NCBI RefSeq assembly: GCF_009857885.1
Contig: NZ_WWER01000003.1
Location: forward strand, 248,001-312,000
DNA from: Pusillimonas sp. TS35
GTDB taxonomy: Bacteria > Pseudomonadota > Gammaproteobacteria > Burkholderiales > Burkholderiaceae_B
DNA length: 64,000 bases
Reading direction: 5' to 3'
Shown here: positions 8,777 through 17,938 of the stretch, one piece after another
Position numbering within the stretch: position 1 is the stretch's first letter
Layout: every line of letters starts with the position of its first letter
Position numbers and translations under genes: made by a program
Notes under the pieces: generated by a model
Seen by the model: the letters and a program-made list of their open reading frames with translations, nothing else
What the model was told of the DNA's origin: nothing
Databases searched by the model: none

Positions 8777-10332
8777 TGCCCCATTGGCTCCAGGCCGCTG
8801 GGCGTAATACGGTAGCGCTCTGTCGCCCCGCCCGTCTCACTGCCTGATTTCTTTAGTGTTTTTTTTTCAGCCGCCGGCTTATCGCCGGAATTCTTACCTT
8901 GCGCCGGTGCGCCCGCCGATTTTTCATCATTGGCCGCTTTTGCTTCTTTGGCCTGGGCCACGAGCTGCGGATTGTTTTTCTTGACGGGCCGCCCCTCGAG
9001 CTGATTGATGGCCTGCTTGAGCTGGTAGTCATCGGCGCCGCCGAATTCGAACATCTTGGGCGCACTCTCGTCGTCGGTTTTCTCGATTTCGGGAATGGTC
9101 GATGCTTCTTCGGGCTCGCTGCCATTCACCAAGTGACGCTGGAGGTCAACCTCGCGCGGCAGGCGGAACAGATTGCCCTGGGCAGTATCGTCGACGATGA
9201 TGTCGGGTTCTACGCCTGTGACCTGTATGGAGCGCCCGGCCGGCGTGTAATAGCGCGCCGTAGTGAGCTTGATGCCCGTGTTTTCGCTGAGCGGCAGTAC
9301 ACTTTGCACTGAACCCTTGCCGAAGGTGCGGTTGCCCATCACCGTTGCGCGCTTGTGGTCTTGCAGCGCGCCAGCAACGATCTCTGATGCCGACGCGGAG
9401 CCGACGTTTACCAATACCACCATGGGCACGCTCTTGGCCCAGGCCGCCAGCTTGCCGCCCTCGGCCGACGCCTCGAAATAGCCGCTCATGTAGCCGGCAG
9501 GCTTGGCGTGATAGCTGCGGTTGGATGACGGAATACGCCCCTTGGTGGACACCACCAGTACGTCGGGCGGCAAGAAGGCGGAGGACACGCCGATGGCGCT
9601 GTCGAGCAGGCCGCCCGGATCGTTGCGCAGGTCGAGTACGAGCCCCTTGGGCTTGCTTCCGGCGCTGAGCGTGCCGAGCTGGCGGGTGAGGTCTTCGACC
9701 GTGCGCTCCTGGAACTGGGCAATGCGCACATAGGCGATCTCGTTAGGCAGCATTTTGCTGCGCACACTGCGCACCTTGATCAAGTCGCGCACGATGTGCA
9801 CCTCGAGCGGCTTGTCGCGGCCCTTGCGCTGGATCGTCAGCGTGATGCTGGTCTTGGGCTCGCCGCGCATGAGCTTGATGGCTTCGTTCAACTGCATGCC
9901 TTTGGTGGGCTTGCCGTTGATGTGCGTGATCAGATCGCCCGCAAGAATGCCCGCACGGGCCGCCGGCGTGTCTTCGATGGGCGAGATCACCTTGGGCATG
10001 CCGTCTTCGCTGCCGATCTCGATGCCCAACCCGCCAAAACCACCCTGCGTGATGGCCTCCATCTCTTTGAACGCCTCAGCGTCCAGATACGACGAATGGG
10101 GGTCCAGGTCGCTGAACATGCCTTTGATGGCGTCGTTGATCAGCAACTCATCGGACACAGGCTCTACATAGCTGCTTTTAATGGCGCTGAAAACGTTGGC
10201 GAACTGCTGCAGATCCTTGAGCGGCAGTGGCTCGCCGCGCTGCGCAGCCGCCGTGATGCCGAGGCTGACCAGCACGCCGCCCAGCGCGCCCGCCACGACC
10301 AAACCGATACTGCCTATCCTGCGAGTGCCCAT
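8773..10332 (-). CDS. S41 C-terminal processing peptidase (CtpA type)
   Basis: Carboxyl-terminal processing serine protease, exported. It begins MGTRRIGSIGLVVAGALGG, a signal/anchor helix. An N-terminal cap is followed by a PDZ domain (about 90-165, GGLGIEIGSEDGMPKVISPI) and an S41 catalytic domain with the serine in VNVGSASASEIVAGAL and the lysine in NRTFGKGSVQ. The C-terminal 100 residues are Lys/Glu/Ala-rich and low in complexity. The start at 10332 (519 aa) is chosen because AGGA lies 7-8 nt before it; the longer frame from 10398 would run into envC. Homologues trim periplasmic peptidoglycan hydrolases or lipoproteins, which fits the envC neighbour. Confidence 0.92.
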   Translation of the reverse strand: MGTRRIGSIGLVVAGALGGVLVSLGITAAAQRGEPLPLKDLQQFANVFSAIKSSYVEPVSDELLINDAIKGMFSDLDPHSSYLDAEAFKEMEAITQGGFGGLGIEIGSEDGMPKVISPIEDTPAARAGILAGDLITHINGKPTKGMQLNEAIKLMRGEPKTSITLTIQRKGRDKPLEVHIVRDLIKVRSVRSKMLPNEIAYVRIAQFQERTVEDLTRQLGTLSAGSKPKGLVLDLRNDPGGLLDSAIGVSSAFLPPDVLVVSTKGRIPSSNRSYHAKPAGYMSGYFEASAEGGKLAAWAKSVPMVVLVNVGSASASEIVAGALQDHKRATVMGNRTFGKGSVQSVLPLSENTGIKLTTARYYTPAGRSIQVTGVEPDIIVDDTAQGNLFRLPREVDLQRHLVNGSEPEEASTIPEIEKTDDESAPKMFEFGGADDYQLKQAINQLEGRPVKKNNPQLVAQAKEAKAANDEKSAGAPAQGKNSGDKPAAEKKTLKKSGSETGGATERYRITPSGLEPMGQ

Positions 10333-10387
10333 GCATATTCCTGATGTGAATCCAAAACTTACCGCTTCGAATGAAATAGTACCGAAA

Positions 10388-11974
10388 TTAACGCCCAAGC
10401 CAAAGCAGCGGATTTACCGGCGTGCCCTGCTGGCGGATTTCGAAATACAGCCCGGGCTCTACCTGCCCGCCTGTCGCACCCACGCTGGCGATGGTGTCGC
10501 CCGCGGAAACCATGTCTCCCACCCGCTTGAGCAGGCTCTGGTTGTAAGCATACACGGTCAGGTTTTTTGCGCCATGGTCTACGATCATGATATTGCCAAA
10601 GCCCGACAACCAGTTGGCGTAAACCACACGCCCCGCCGCCACGGCGTGCACCGGTGTGCCCTCGGGCGCGCGCAGCACAATGCCGCGCCACACGCCGCCA
10701 TCGGGGCGCTGTGCACCGAAGCGCCCCTGAACATCGCCGCGAACAGGATAGGGCAGGTGCTTGCTCAGGCCCTTGAGCGCGGCAGGCGATGGTGCGGCGG
10801 CCTTGGCCGGCGCAGCCTGCGAGGGCTGACCAGGGGCCAGGCCTTCGGCGGTGCCCCGCAGGGTGGCGCCGGGCTGTTGGCGTGCTTCGCGCTGCGCCTG
10901 CACCTGGCGGTCTTCCTCGGCTTGTTGCCGCGCCTGGCGGCGGGCAAGCTCTGCTTCACGCTCTGCCTCGCGTGCGGCCTCACGGGCGCGCTCTAGCCGC
11001 TCCGCCTCCCGGGCGGCCTCGCGGGCATTTTCCACCTGCTCGCGCGCCTTGCTTGCCTCGAGCTGCTGACGCACACGTTCGGCTTCTTCGCGAGCCTGGC
11101 GCGCGGCAAGCTCGGCCTGCCGGGCTCGTTCGCGTTCGCGCTCGAGCGCACGCTGTCGCTCAAGCGCCGCGCGCCGGGCCTCTTCGGCCTTGCGGGCCGC
11201 TTCGGCACGGCGCCTTTCCGCTTCTTTACGCGCAATCTCGGCCTGGCGCGCGATCTCGGCATCCAGCCCTTCGATCAACTCGCCCAGACGCTGATCGTTG
11301 CGGGTGAGGCGTTCGGCCTGCCGGCGCTGTTCTTTCAGGGCATCGTCCACGCGCGCCAGCACCGTTTCGCGTTCTGCCTTCTGCGTTTCGAGATCGGCCT
11401 TGCGGGTTGCGGTTTCTTTGATGACGCCCGCCAACTCCTGCTCGCTTTCGTGTGTGCGCTGCCGCAACGACGCCAGCTCGTCGAGCGCCTCGCGCACTGC
11501 GCGCACCGCGCGCGCTTGCGCTTGCGTGATGTAGCCCAAATAGCCCAGCTCGCGGCCGATGGCTTGAGGGTCGTCGCCGGAAAGCAGCGCTGTCCAGGGC
11601 GAAAGCCCGCCCGCGTATTGCGCCCGGAGCTGGTCGCCCAACTCGGCCTGGCGCTGCGCAAGCGTGCCCTTCTGTTGGTCGGTCTGGTGCGCGAGGTCGG
11701 CAAGACGCGCTTTTAGTTCTTTGTGGCGCCCATCCAGCTCGACCAGGCGGCGGTTGATATCGGAAATCGCTGTTTCCGACTCTTTGAGCGCAGTGGCCGC
11801 ATCGCGTCGGGCGGACTCCTGCCCATCGATCTTGCTGCGCAGCGCATCGATGCGCTCGCGCAAGTCGGCCTGCTGGCGGCGCGCTTCGGCCTGCTGCTCC
11901 TTGAGGGGGGCATCGGCCCCACAGGCCTGCGAGGCCCAAAGGGCCAACAGGCCCGCAACCATGGCGCGCCGCAT
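10388..11974 (-). CDS. envC: Murein hydrolase activator EnvC (degenerate LytM/M23 domain)
   Basis: Periplasmic activator of cell-division amidases, 528 aa. The signal peptide ends near ASQACGADA. A long coiled coil (about 25-370) is extremely rich in Arg, Glu, Ala and Gln, with a run of AREAER-like repeats. A C-terminal M23 domain (about 405-528) follows. The zinc ligands of active M23 peptidases are missing: GGVWRGIVL replaces the first HxxxD site and GLYFEIRQQG replaces the HxH site, as in E. coli EnvC (SLYFEIR). It therefore most likely activates amidases rather than cutting peptidoglycan. It lies 3 bp after gpmA. Confidence 0.93.
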   Translation of the reverse strand: MRRAMVAGLLALWASQACGADAPLKEQQAEARRQQADLRERIDALRSKIDGQESARRDAATALKESETAISDINRRLVELDGRHKELKARLADLAHQTDQQKGTLAQRQAELGDQLRAQYAGGLSPWTALLSGDDPQAIGRELGYLGYITQAQARAVRAVREALDELASLRQRTHESEQELAGVIKETATRKADLETQKAERETVLARVDDALKEQRRQAERLTRNDQRLGELIEGLDAEIARQAEIARKEAERRRAEAARKAEEARRAALERQRALERERERARQAELAARQAREEAERVRQQLEASKAREQVENAREAAREAERLERAREAAREAEREAELARRQARQQAEEDRQVQAQREARQQPGATLRGTAEGLAPGQPSQAAPAKAAAPSPAALKGLSKHLPYPVRGDVQGRFGAQRPDGGVWRGIVLRAPEGTPVHAVAAGRVVYANWLSGFGNIMIVDHGAKNLTVYAYNQSLLKRVGDMVSAGDTIASVGATGGQVEPGLYFEIRQQGTPVNPLLWLGR

Positions 11975-11977
11975 GCG

Positions 11978-12724
11978 TTACTTGGCCTTGCCCTGGTTGG
12001 CGACCGCCGCCATTGCGGCTTCGATTTCTTCGGCATCGCCCAGGTAATAATGGCGCAGCGGCTTGAGGTTTTCGTCGAGCTCGTACACCAGCGGCTGGCC
12101 GGTGGGAATGTTGAGACTGACGATGTCGTCGTCGGACATGTTGTCCAGGTGCTTGATAAGCGCGCGCAGGCTGTTGCCGTGGGCGGCGATGAGCACCTTG
12201 CGGCCAGAACGGACGGCCGGGGCGATAGAGTCATTCCAGAACGGCAGCACGCGGGCCACGGTGTCTTTCAGGCACTCGGTGGCAGGCAATTGTTCGGGAG
12301 TGAGTTTGCTGTAGCGTGGATCGAACCTGGGGTGGCGCTCGTCGTCCATATCCATGGGCGGCGGCGCAATTGCATAGGCGCGGCGCCAGATCAGCACTTG
12401 CTCGTCGCCGAACTTCGCGGCAGTCTCGGCCTTGTTCAGCCCCTGCAGCGCGCCGTAGTGGCGCTCGTTCAGGCGCCAGCTGATGCCCACGGGCGTATAC
12501 ATGGCATCCATCGCGTCCAGCGCGATCCAAAGCGTGCGGATGGCGCGCTTTAGCACGGAGGTGAAGGCGAGGTCGAAGGTGTAGCCTTCTTCCTTGAGCA
12601 ACACGCCCGCCTTCCTGGCCTGCTCGCGGCCTGTGTCGGTAAGGTCGACGTCTTTCCAGCCGGTGAAGCGGTTTTCGAGATTCCACTGGCTTTCACCGTG
12701 GCGCATCAGAACAAGTTTATACAT
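11978..12724 (-). CDS. gpmA: 2,3-bisphosphoglycerate-dependent phosphoglycerate mutase
   Basis: Interconverts 3- and 2-phosphoglycerate in glycolysis and gluconeogenesis; 248 aa. The phosphohistidine motif [10 protein letters not shown] is at the N-terminus, with [15 protein letters not shown] and the second histidine in [16 protein letters not shown]. The start at 12724 gives [10 protein letters not shown] as in Burkholderiales orthologues; a start three codons earlier (12733) is possible. First gene of the leftward gpmA-envC-ctp-moeB operon and divergent from the rhodanese gene. Confidence 0.95.
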   Translation of the reverse strand: MYKLVLMRHGESQWNLENRFTGWKDVDLTDTGREQARKAGVLLKEEGYTFDLAFTSVLKRAIRTLWIALDAMDAMYTPVGISWRLNERHYGALQGLNKAETAAKFGDEQVLIWRRAYAIAPPPMDMDDERHPRFDPRYSKLTPEQLPATECLKDTVARVLPFWNDSIAPAVRSGRKVLIAAHGNSLRALIKHLDNMSDDDIVSLNIPTGQPLVYELDENLKPLRHYYLGDAEEIEAAMAAVANQGKAK

Positions 12725-12763
12725 AGCAGACAAGGCCTAAAAGTTGAAAATCGCCGACCATTT

Positions 12764-12769
12764 TATAAT
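12764..12769 (+). promoter_or_regulatory. Candidate promoter (-10) for the rhodanese-grxC-secB-gpsA genes
   Basis: A perfect TATAAT lies in the gpmA/rhodanese intergenic region. The best -35 (TTGAAA at 12744-12749) is only 14 bp away, shorter than the usual 16-18, so the -10 is persuasive and the -35 is not. Confidence 0.35.
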
Positions 12770-12835
12770 CCCCGGATTCCGCCCCGCTTCGGGGGCTGGG
12801 CAAAGGCCGCGCCAAGGCCACAAACGGAACGCATC

Positions 12836-13246
12836 GTGGACTTTTTTCTCGACCAGACCAACCTCATTTTAATCTTCACTGCAGTAGCATCGGGTGTCAT
12901 GCTGATGCTGCCCAACCTGCTCAAGGGCGGCGGCCGCGGCGTGGGCGTCAGCCAGGCCGTACAGCTGGCCAACCAGCAGCAGGGCCTGTTCGTGGATGTG
13001 CGGCCGGCCGACGCCTTCAAGGCCGGCACGATCCCGCAGGCGCGCAACCTGCCGGCCGCCGATATTCAAGCTAAACTGAAATCACTGCCGCAGGACAAAC
13101 CAATCATTCTGTTCTGCGAACAAGGGCGTGAATCCGGCCGCTTGGCTGCGGCACTGCGCAAGCAGGGCTACGGCCAGGCGGTCTGCCTGGATGGCGGCCT
13201 GCGCGCCTGGACGGAAGCCGGCATGCCGGTGTCCAAGAAACACTGA
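12836..13246 (+). CDS. Membrane-anchored rhodanese-like protein
   Basis: Rhodanese-domain protein, 136 aa. One N-terminal transmembrane helix (about 9-30) precedes a single rhodanese domain (about 38-133) with LFVDVRPADAFKAGTIPQA and the active-site loop FCEQGRES (cysteine 94). It could transfer or sense sulfane sulfur near the membrane; the substrate is unknown. The GTG at 12836 begins the conserved part (VDFFLDQTNL); upstream codons overlap the gpmA promoter area. Gene order rhodanese-grxC-secB-gpsA is common in Proteobacteria. Confidence 0.88.
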   Translation: MDFFLDQTNLILIFTAVASGVMLMLPNLLKGGGRGVGVSQAVQLANQQQGLFVDVRPADAFKAGTIPQARNLPAADIQAKLKSLPQDKPIILFCEQGRESGRLAAALRKQGYGQAVCLDGGLRAWTEAGMPVSKKH

Positions 13247-13268
13247 GCCTGCAACCGAAGGATACCCC

Positions 13269-13529
13269 ATGGCCAAAGTCTTGATGTACTGCACCGCGAC
13301 GTGCCCGTACTGCATGCGCGCCGAAATGCTGCTCAGGCAGCGCGGTGTGGAAGAAATCGAAAAAATACGTATCGACCTGCAACCCGGCGAACGCGAGAAC
13401 ATGATGTCGCGCACCGGCCGCCGCACGGTGCCGCAAATCTATATCGGTGACACCCATGTTGGTGGCTACGACGACCTGGCAGCACTCGATCGCGCAGACA
13501 ACCTGATGCCCCTGCTGCGCGCGGCCTGA
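13269..13529 (+). CDS. grxC: Glutaredoxin 3
   Basis: Dithiol glutaredoxin of 86 aa with the active site CPYC (residues 12-15), TVPQIYIGDTHVGGYDDL containing the cis-Pro and glutathione-binding residues. Reduces disulfides and glutathionylated proteins with glutathione in the cytoplasm. Lies 22 bp after the rhodanese gene and 51 bp before secB, as in E. coli, where grxC precedes secB. Confidence 0.95.
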   Translation: MAKVLMYCTATCPYCMRAEMLLRQRGVEEIEKIRIDLQPGERENMMSRTGRRTVPQIYIGDTHVGGYDDLAALDRADNLMPLLRAA

Positions 13530-13580
13530 GCCCGCGCAGCGCCTGTTACACACTTATTAAATCTACAACACGGAACTCTC

Positions 13581-14108
13581 ATGGCAGACGAACAGCAACC
13601 CAACTCCCACGACCAGCAGGAAAACGCACCCAGCTTTGGCCTGCAGCGCACCTATGTGAAAGACCTGTCGCTCGAAATGCCGAATGCGCCGCAGATCTTC
13701 CTGGAGCAGGAAACCCCCACGGTCGAAGTATCGATCAATGTCGGCGGCCAGCGCCTGGCCGACACGGTGTTCGAAGCCACTGTCACCGCCACAGTCACCA
13801 CGCGCGTGGATGACAAGGTCCTGTACCTGGTCGAGGCCACCCAGGCCGGCATTTTCGAGGCCGCCAACATTCCGGCCGAACAGCTCGACCCGCTGCTGGG
13901 CATCGTGTGCCCCACCATGCTGTACCCCTACCTGCGCGCCAATATCGCCGACGCGATCAACCGCACCTCGCTGCCCGCCCTGCACCTCACCGAAGTCAAC
14001 TTCCAGGCGCTGTACGAGCAACGGGTCGCCCAACTCGCCGAAGAGCAAAAGAAAGACGGCCAAGCGAACTCAGGCCTTTACATCCCTCCCGGCGCAACCC
14101 GCCAATAA
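13581..14108 (+). CDS. secB: Protein-export chaperone SecB
   Basis: Tetrameric cytoplasmic chaperone that holds presecretory proteins unfolded and hands them to SecA; 175 aa. Conserved segments include [18 protein letters not shown] at residues 24-41, [10 protein letters not shown] and [16 protein letters not shown]-terminal tail is Gln/Lys-rich. Seven bases separate it from gpsA. Confidence 0.96.
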   Translation: MADEQQPNSHDQQENAPSFGLQRTYVKDLSLEMPNAPQIFLEQETPTVEVSINVGGQRLADTVFEATVTATVTTRVDDKVLYLVEATQAGIFEAANIPAEQLDPLLGIVCPTMLYPYLRANIADAINRTSLPALHLTEVNFQALYEQRVAQLAEEQKKDGQANSGLYIPPGATRQ

Positions 14109-14115
14109 GCCGTTC

Positions 14116-15165
14116 ATGGCTACCAAGGCCAGCCACAGGCGCGTCGCGGTACTGGGTGCGGGCAGCTGGGGCACGGCCCTGGCTGCGCTAGCCTGTGCAC
14201 GCGCCGACACGCTGCTGTGGGCCCGCGATACCGATACTGCACACGCTGTTACGCAGCAGCACGCCAACCCACGCTACCTGCCCGGCATAACCCTCCCTGG
14301 CTCACTGCGCGCCACCAGCTCACTCGAAGACGCTGTTGCGCATGTGCTGGGCGGCACAAGCATACGGCTGATTATCCTGGGCGTGCCCGTTGCCGGCATG
14401 CCCGCGCTGTGCGACACGCTCGCCGCCCTGCTGGCCGCACATTCGCGCGAAGACGTCAGCATCGTCTGGACGTGCAAAGGCTTTCAGCCCGATTCGGGGC
14501 AGCTTCCGCATGAAATCGCCCAGACGGCCTTTGCCGGCCTGCCGGGCGTAGGGCTGGGTGTGCTGTCGGGGCCGTCTTTCGCCCGCGAGGTGGCGCAGGG
14601 CTTGCCTGTCGCACTCACCATCGCCACAACCCATCCCGCTACCGCACAAGCCGTCACAGAGGTCATGCACGGCAGCCAGGCCCGCATCTACAGCAGCCCG
14701 GATATCGTCGGCGTCGAAGTGGGTGGCGCGCTCAAGAACATCATAGCCATCGCCTGCGGCATCTCCGACGGCCTTGGGCTGGGCACCAACGCCCGTGCCG
14801 CCCTGATCACGCGCGGGCTGGCCGAAATGCAACGCCTGGGCCTTGCACTCGGTGGCTTGGCCGAAACTTTCGCCGGCCTCACCGGGCTGGGCGACCTCGT
14901 CCTCACCGCCACTGGGCCACTGTCACGCAACCGGCAGGTAGGCGTGGCCATCGGCGAAGGCAATACACTCGAACAAGCGCTGGCGGGCGGCATTACGGCC
15001 GAAGGCGCGCGCTGTGCGCGTGCCGCGCAGGCGCTGGGGCGCCGGCTGGGCGTGGACATGCCCATCACCGACGCCGTCTGTCGGGTGCTGTTCGAGGGGC
15101 TTGCGCCGCGAGATGCGGTGTCCAGCCTGTTGTCGCGTGAGGCACGGCCAGAGGCGCCGCGCTAA
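14116..15165 (+). CDS. gpsA: Glycerol-3-phosphate dehydrogenase [NAD(P)+]
   Basis: Reduces dihydroxyacetone phosphate to sn-glycerol-3-phosphate for phospholipid synthesis; 349 aa. The Rossmann loop is [12 protein letters not shown] (glycines 14, 16 and 19), with [12 protein letters not shown] and the catalytic [21 protein letters not shown]. The ATG at 14116 follows secB after seven bases; the longer upstream frame is a shadow of secB. Last gene of the rhodanese-grxC-secB-gpsA run. Confidence 0.95.
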   Translation: MATKASHRRVAVLGAGSWGTALAALACARADTLLWARDTDTAHAVTQQHANPRYLPGITLPGSLRATSSLEDAVAHVLGGTSIRLIILGVPVAGMPALCDTLAALLAAHSREDVSIVWTCKGFQPDSGQLPHEIAQTAFAGLPGVGLGVLSGPSFAREVAQGLPVALTIATTHPATAQAVTEVMHGSQARIYSSPDIVGVEVGGALKNIIAIACGISDGLGLGTNARAALITRGLAEMQRLGLALGGLAETFAGLTGLGDLVLTATGPLSRNRQVGVAIGEGNTLEQALAGGITAEGARCARAAQALGRRLGVDMPITDAVCRVLFEGLAPRDAVSSLLSREARPEAPR

Positions 15166-15211
15166 GCAGGCCCTGGCGCCCACTTTTCGAACTTTACAGG
15201 AACCACTTCTC

Positions 15212-16210
15212 ATGATTGCCCACTCTCCTTCCCGCGGCCGGGCCATCCGGGCGCTCAAATGGCTGGCCGGCGCAGGCGCATTCGCACTGGCCATGTCCGC
15301 GCATGCGGCCTGGCCCGAGAAGCCGCTGCAGATGGTGGTCCCCTTTCCACCGGGCTCGTCGCCCGACACGCTGGCCCGCGCCATCGCAGAACCGCTCGCA
15401 GCCAGCCTGGGGCAGCCTGTGGTAGTCGAGAACAAGCCCGGCGCGGGCGGCAATATCGGCACACGCTACGCCAGCCGCGCCAAGCCCGACGGCTACACAC
15501 TGCTGCTCACGATCAACGGCCCCATGGTGACCGCCCCGGCGCTGTACAAGAAAACGCTGGGCTACGACCCGCTCAAGGACCTCGCCCCCATTTCGCTGGT
15601 GGGCACCAGCCCCAACGTGTTGGTGGTGCCCGCCGCGTCGCCCGCCAAAACGGTGCAGGAGTTCGTCGCCGCCGCCAAGGCGCAGCCAGGCGCACTGAAT
15701 TACGGCACGGTCGGGCCCGGCAGCTCGTCGCACCTGGGCATGGCCATGCTGGAGCACGCGGCAGGCATCAAGCTCGAGCAGATCCCCTATCCAGGTTTTC
15801 CGCAAGTGATAGGCGCCGTCATCAATAACGACGTGCAGGCAAGCTTCATGGTGCCCGGTATCGCCGCACCCCAGATCAACGCGGGCAAAGTGCGCGCGTT
15901 GGCCATTACCAGCCTGGAGCCCAGCGATGTGATGCCGGGCATACCCACCATGGCCTCGCAAGGGTATCCCGGCTTCGAGTCGATTTCGTGGGATGCCCTC
16001 TTCGTGCCCGCTGGCACGCCTGACGGGATCGTCAAGCACCTGAACGCCGAAATGCAGAAGATCCTCAAACGCGACGATGTGCGCCAGAAGATGGCTGCGT
16101 TGTATTTCACCCCCGCGCCATCCACGCCCGAGGGCTTGACCAACCTGGTGGTGAGCGAGAAGCAGCGCTGGGAAGCCGTGATCGAACGGCTTGGCCTATC
16201 ACTGGACTAA
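15212..16210 (+). CDS. Bug/TctC family periplasmic solute receptor
   Basis: Tripartite tricarboxylate transporter receptor (Bug) protein, 332 aa. The signal peptide ends at AMSAHAAWPEKPL, followed by the family start region VVPFPPGSSPDTLARAIAEPL and VVENKPGAGGNIGT, and the GTVGPGSSSHLG ligand-loop region. Bug proteins bind small carboxylates in the periplasm. No tctA/tctB membrane genes are nearby, so it is an orphan receptor, as is common in Alcaligenaceae. The start has ACAGGA about 10 nt upstream. It lies between gpsA and the convergent trmL. Confidence 0.92.
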   Translation: MIAHSPSRGRAIRALKWLAGAGAFALAMSAHAAWPEKPLQMVVPFPPGSSPDTLARAIAEPLAASLGQPVVVENKPGAGGNIGTRYASRAKPDGYTLLLTINGPMVTAPALYKKTLGYDPLKDLAPISLVGTSPNVLVVPAASPAKTVQEFVAAAKAQPGALNYGTVGPGSSSHLGMAMLEHAAGIKLEQIPYPGFPQVIGAVINNDVQASFMVPGIAAPQINAGKVRALAITSLEPSDVMPGIPTMASQGYPGFESISWDALFVPAGTPDGIVKHLNAEMQKILKRDDVRQKMAALYFTPAPSTPEGLTNLVVSEKQRWEAVIERLGLSLD

Positions 16211-16214
16211 TAAT

Positions 16215-16259
16215 CGCCCTTCAGACGGGCGGGCGCGCCTCGCAATCGCCCAGCTTTTT
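16215..16259. terminator. Possible terminator between the Bug receptor and trmL
   Basis: The convergent gap contains CGCCC...GGGCG inverted repeats followed on the + strand by CAGCTTTTTG (T-run 16255-16259). The stems are short (5 bp) and several pairings compete. Confidence 0.35.
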
Positions 16260-16261
16260 GC

Positions 16262-16732
16262 TTACACCCCGCCCTCGTAGCCGCACTGGCGCCAGGCCTC
16301 GAACACGGTTACCGCGACGGCGTTCGACAGGTTCAGGCTGCGCTGGTGGGGCATCATGGGCAGCCTGAGCCGCTGGCTGTCGGGAAAGAGCGCCTGCTGC
16401 GCCGCCGACAGCCCGGCTGTTTCGCGGCCAAACACGAACACATCACCGGGCCGCAATGGCTCTGCGCCAATCAACCGGCTGCCCTTGGTCGTCATCGCAA
16501 AGCGTCGGGCCGGGTCGCCGCCAATAGCGGCAAAAGCCAGCCCCAGACTGTCGTGCACGCGCAGGCGCGCCCATTCGTGATAGTCGAGCCCCGCCCGCTT
16601 CAGCTTTACATCGTCGAGCTCAAAACCTAATGGCCGCACCAAGTGCAGGCCCGCGCCGGTATTGGCGGCCAGACGTATGACATTGCCCGTATTGGGCGGA
16701 ATTTCGGGTTCGACAAGTACGATATGAAACAT
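16262..16732 (-). CDS. trmL: tRNA (cytidine34-2'-O)-methyltransferase TrmL
   Basis: SPOUT-class tRNA ribose methyltransferase acting on the wobble base of leucine tRNAs; 156 aa. Begins [20 protein letters not shown], with [12 protein letters not shown] and [20 protein letters not shown], the knotted SAM site. Start at 16732 matches orthologues; the open frame further upstream overlaps the comF gene. Lies 4 bp after comF and is probably cotranscribed. Confidence 0.94.
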   Translation of the reverse strand: MFHIVLVEPEIPPNTGNVIRLAANTGAGLHLVRPLGFELDDVKLKRAGLDYHEWARLRVHDSLGLAFAAIGGDPARRFAMTTKGSRLIGAEPLRPGDVFVFGRETAGLSAAQQALFPDSQRLRLPMMPHQRSLNLSNAVAVTVFEAWRQCGYEGGV

Positions 16733-16736
16733 GGAT

Positions 16737-17585
16737 TCAGCCAGACTGATGCAATGAGGAAAGCGGGGTGCGACCACGCGGTGTACGCGCCAGCACCAAG
16801 CCAGTGACCGATGCCGCGCCGGCGGCCTTGAGCGCCTGCGCGGCGGCATGCAAGGTGCCCCCCGTGGTGAGGACATCGTCGACCACAGCGACAGTTGCGC
16901 CCGCCAACGGCCGCGTGCAAGCGTACAGGCCTTCAGCGGCACGCAGGCGCTCGGGCCGCGTGAGTGTGGCCTGGCGTGCGCCTTCGCGGGTTCGGCGCAG
17001 CCATTGTGATTTTACCGGCCATGCGCACTGGCGCCCAAGATAGCGCGCCAATTCGCCAGCGGGATGAAACCCGCGCCGCAGAATCGCCGTTCGCCGGGCT
17101 GGCACGGGCACCAAGATGGTGGCCGCAGCGAGCGGCGGGTTGGCAGCGCGCACGGCATCGGCGAGCAGGCCGGCCAGCATGGGCGCCATCGCGAAGCGCC
17201 CGGCCGACTTGTACTGATGAATCAGCATATCGCCCGGATCGGCATAGTCGAAGGCAGCAATAACACGATCAAAGGCTGGCGCCGGCCTGAATGACGCGCA
17301 GTCCGGGCAATCAGCGTGCTCGCGAGAGCCCGCGCTATTTGCGTATTGGCTGGCGTCTGGGTTATTCGCGTGTTCGCTGGAGTTCGGACTATGCAGCGGC
17401 GCGCAACAGCGCAGGCAGCGCGGCCCCGCCGCAGTCACGCTGTCGCGAAGCGCATCTGTGCAGGCGGGGCATAGGCTGCCGCCGTACGCGCGCTCGCCGC
17501 ACAAAGGGCACGGCCCCGGCAGGCGCGCCAGCGGCGCCGCCCATGCCGCCGCCAACCACCCGCGCCGCGACACGCCATAAAACAT
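16737..17585 (-). CDS. ComF-family phosphoribosyltransferase-like protein
   Basis: ComF/GntX family, 282 aa from the chosen start. An N-terminal zinc-ribbon (CPLC, CPAC, CLRCC, then CPDC) precedes a PRTase domain with the PRPP loop [14 protein letters not shown]. Homologues act in natural transformation; dprA is also in this window. A 27-residue insertion of three 9-residue repeats lies between the zinc cysteines (see findings). The start is uncertain: ATGs at 17585, 17738 and 17774 are all in frame. 17585 is chosen because codon bias upstream looks weaker and the family normally starts about 20-30 residues before CPLC. Confidence 0.85.
   Translation of the reverse strand: MFYGVSRRGWLAAAWAAPLARLPGPCPLCGERAYGGSLCPACTDALRDSVTAAGPRCLRCCAPLHSPNSSEHANNPDASQYANSAGSREHADCPDCASFRPAPAFDRVIAAFDYADPGDMLIHQYKSAGRFAMAPMLAGLLADAVRAANPPLAAATILVPVPARRTAILRRGFHPAGELARYLGRQCAWPVKSQWLRRTREGARQATLTRPERLRAAEGLYACTRPLAGATVAVVDDVLTTGGTLHAAAQALKAAGAASVTGLVLARTPRGRTPLSSLHQSG
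17310..17390. repeat. Three 27-bp tandem repeats inside comF
   Basis: Copies at 17310-17336, 17337-17363 and 17364-17390 are diverged but in register. On the minus strand they encode nine-residue units [18 protein letters not shown] and SAGSREHAD within the zinc-ribbon of ComF. Confidence 0.7.
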
Positions 17586-17938
17586 TGCCCGTTGGCACCT
17601 GTGCGCTTGCGACGCCCCTTCGTATAAATCGCTGCGATGCGACACCCTGCCACCCGACGCCATATCAGCGTCGACCACCTCATGCGGTGACGACGCGAGC
17701 GGCCTCGCCACAGACGATAAAAGCCACGAACGCGTCATGGGTCCGGATTCGCGCCGGCGAAGTAGATAGGCCATAATGGTGGTTTTCCTGGCAGGTTGCG
17801 GGCTACGGCCCGGGTACGCAATGCTTGGCCAGCTGCCCAGCGGGCTCGCACCGCCGTCCGCCATGTGTTCACGCGGGCGGGCGCCATCGCAGTATCTGAG
17901 CACGTCTTCCTCTCTGCCGCCACCCCGTGCGCCTAGTC
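17586..17938. other. Intergenic/uncertain stretch between comF and the methyltransferase
   Basis: If comF starts at 17585 this 353-bp gap has no gene. It is open in the comF frame up to 17903, so part may be comF coding. No clear sigma-70 promoter, terminator or repeat was recognised. Confidence 0.5.
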
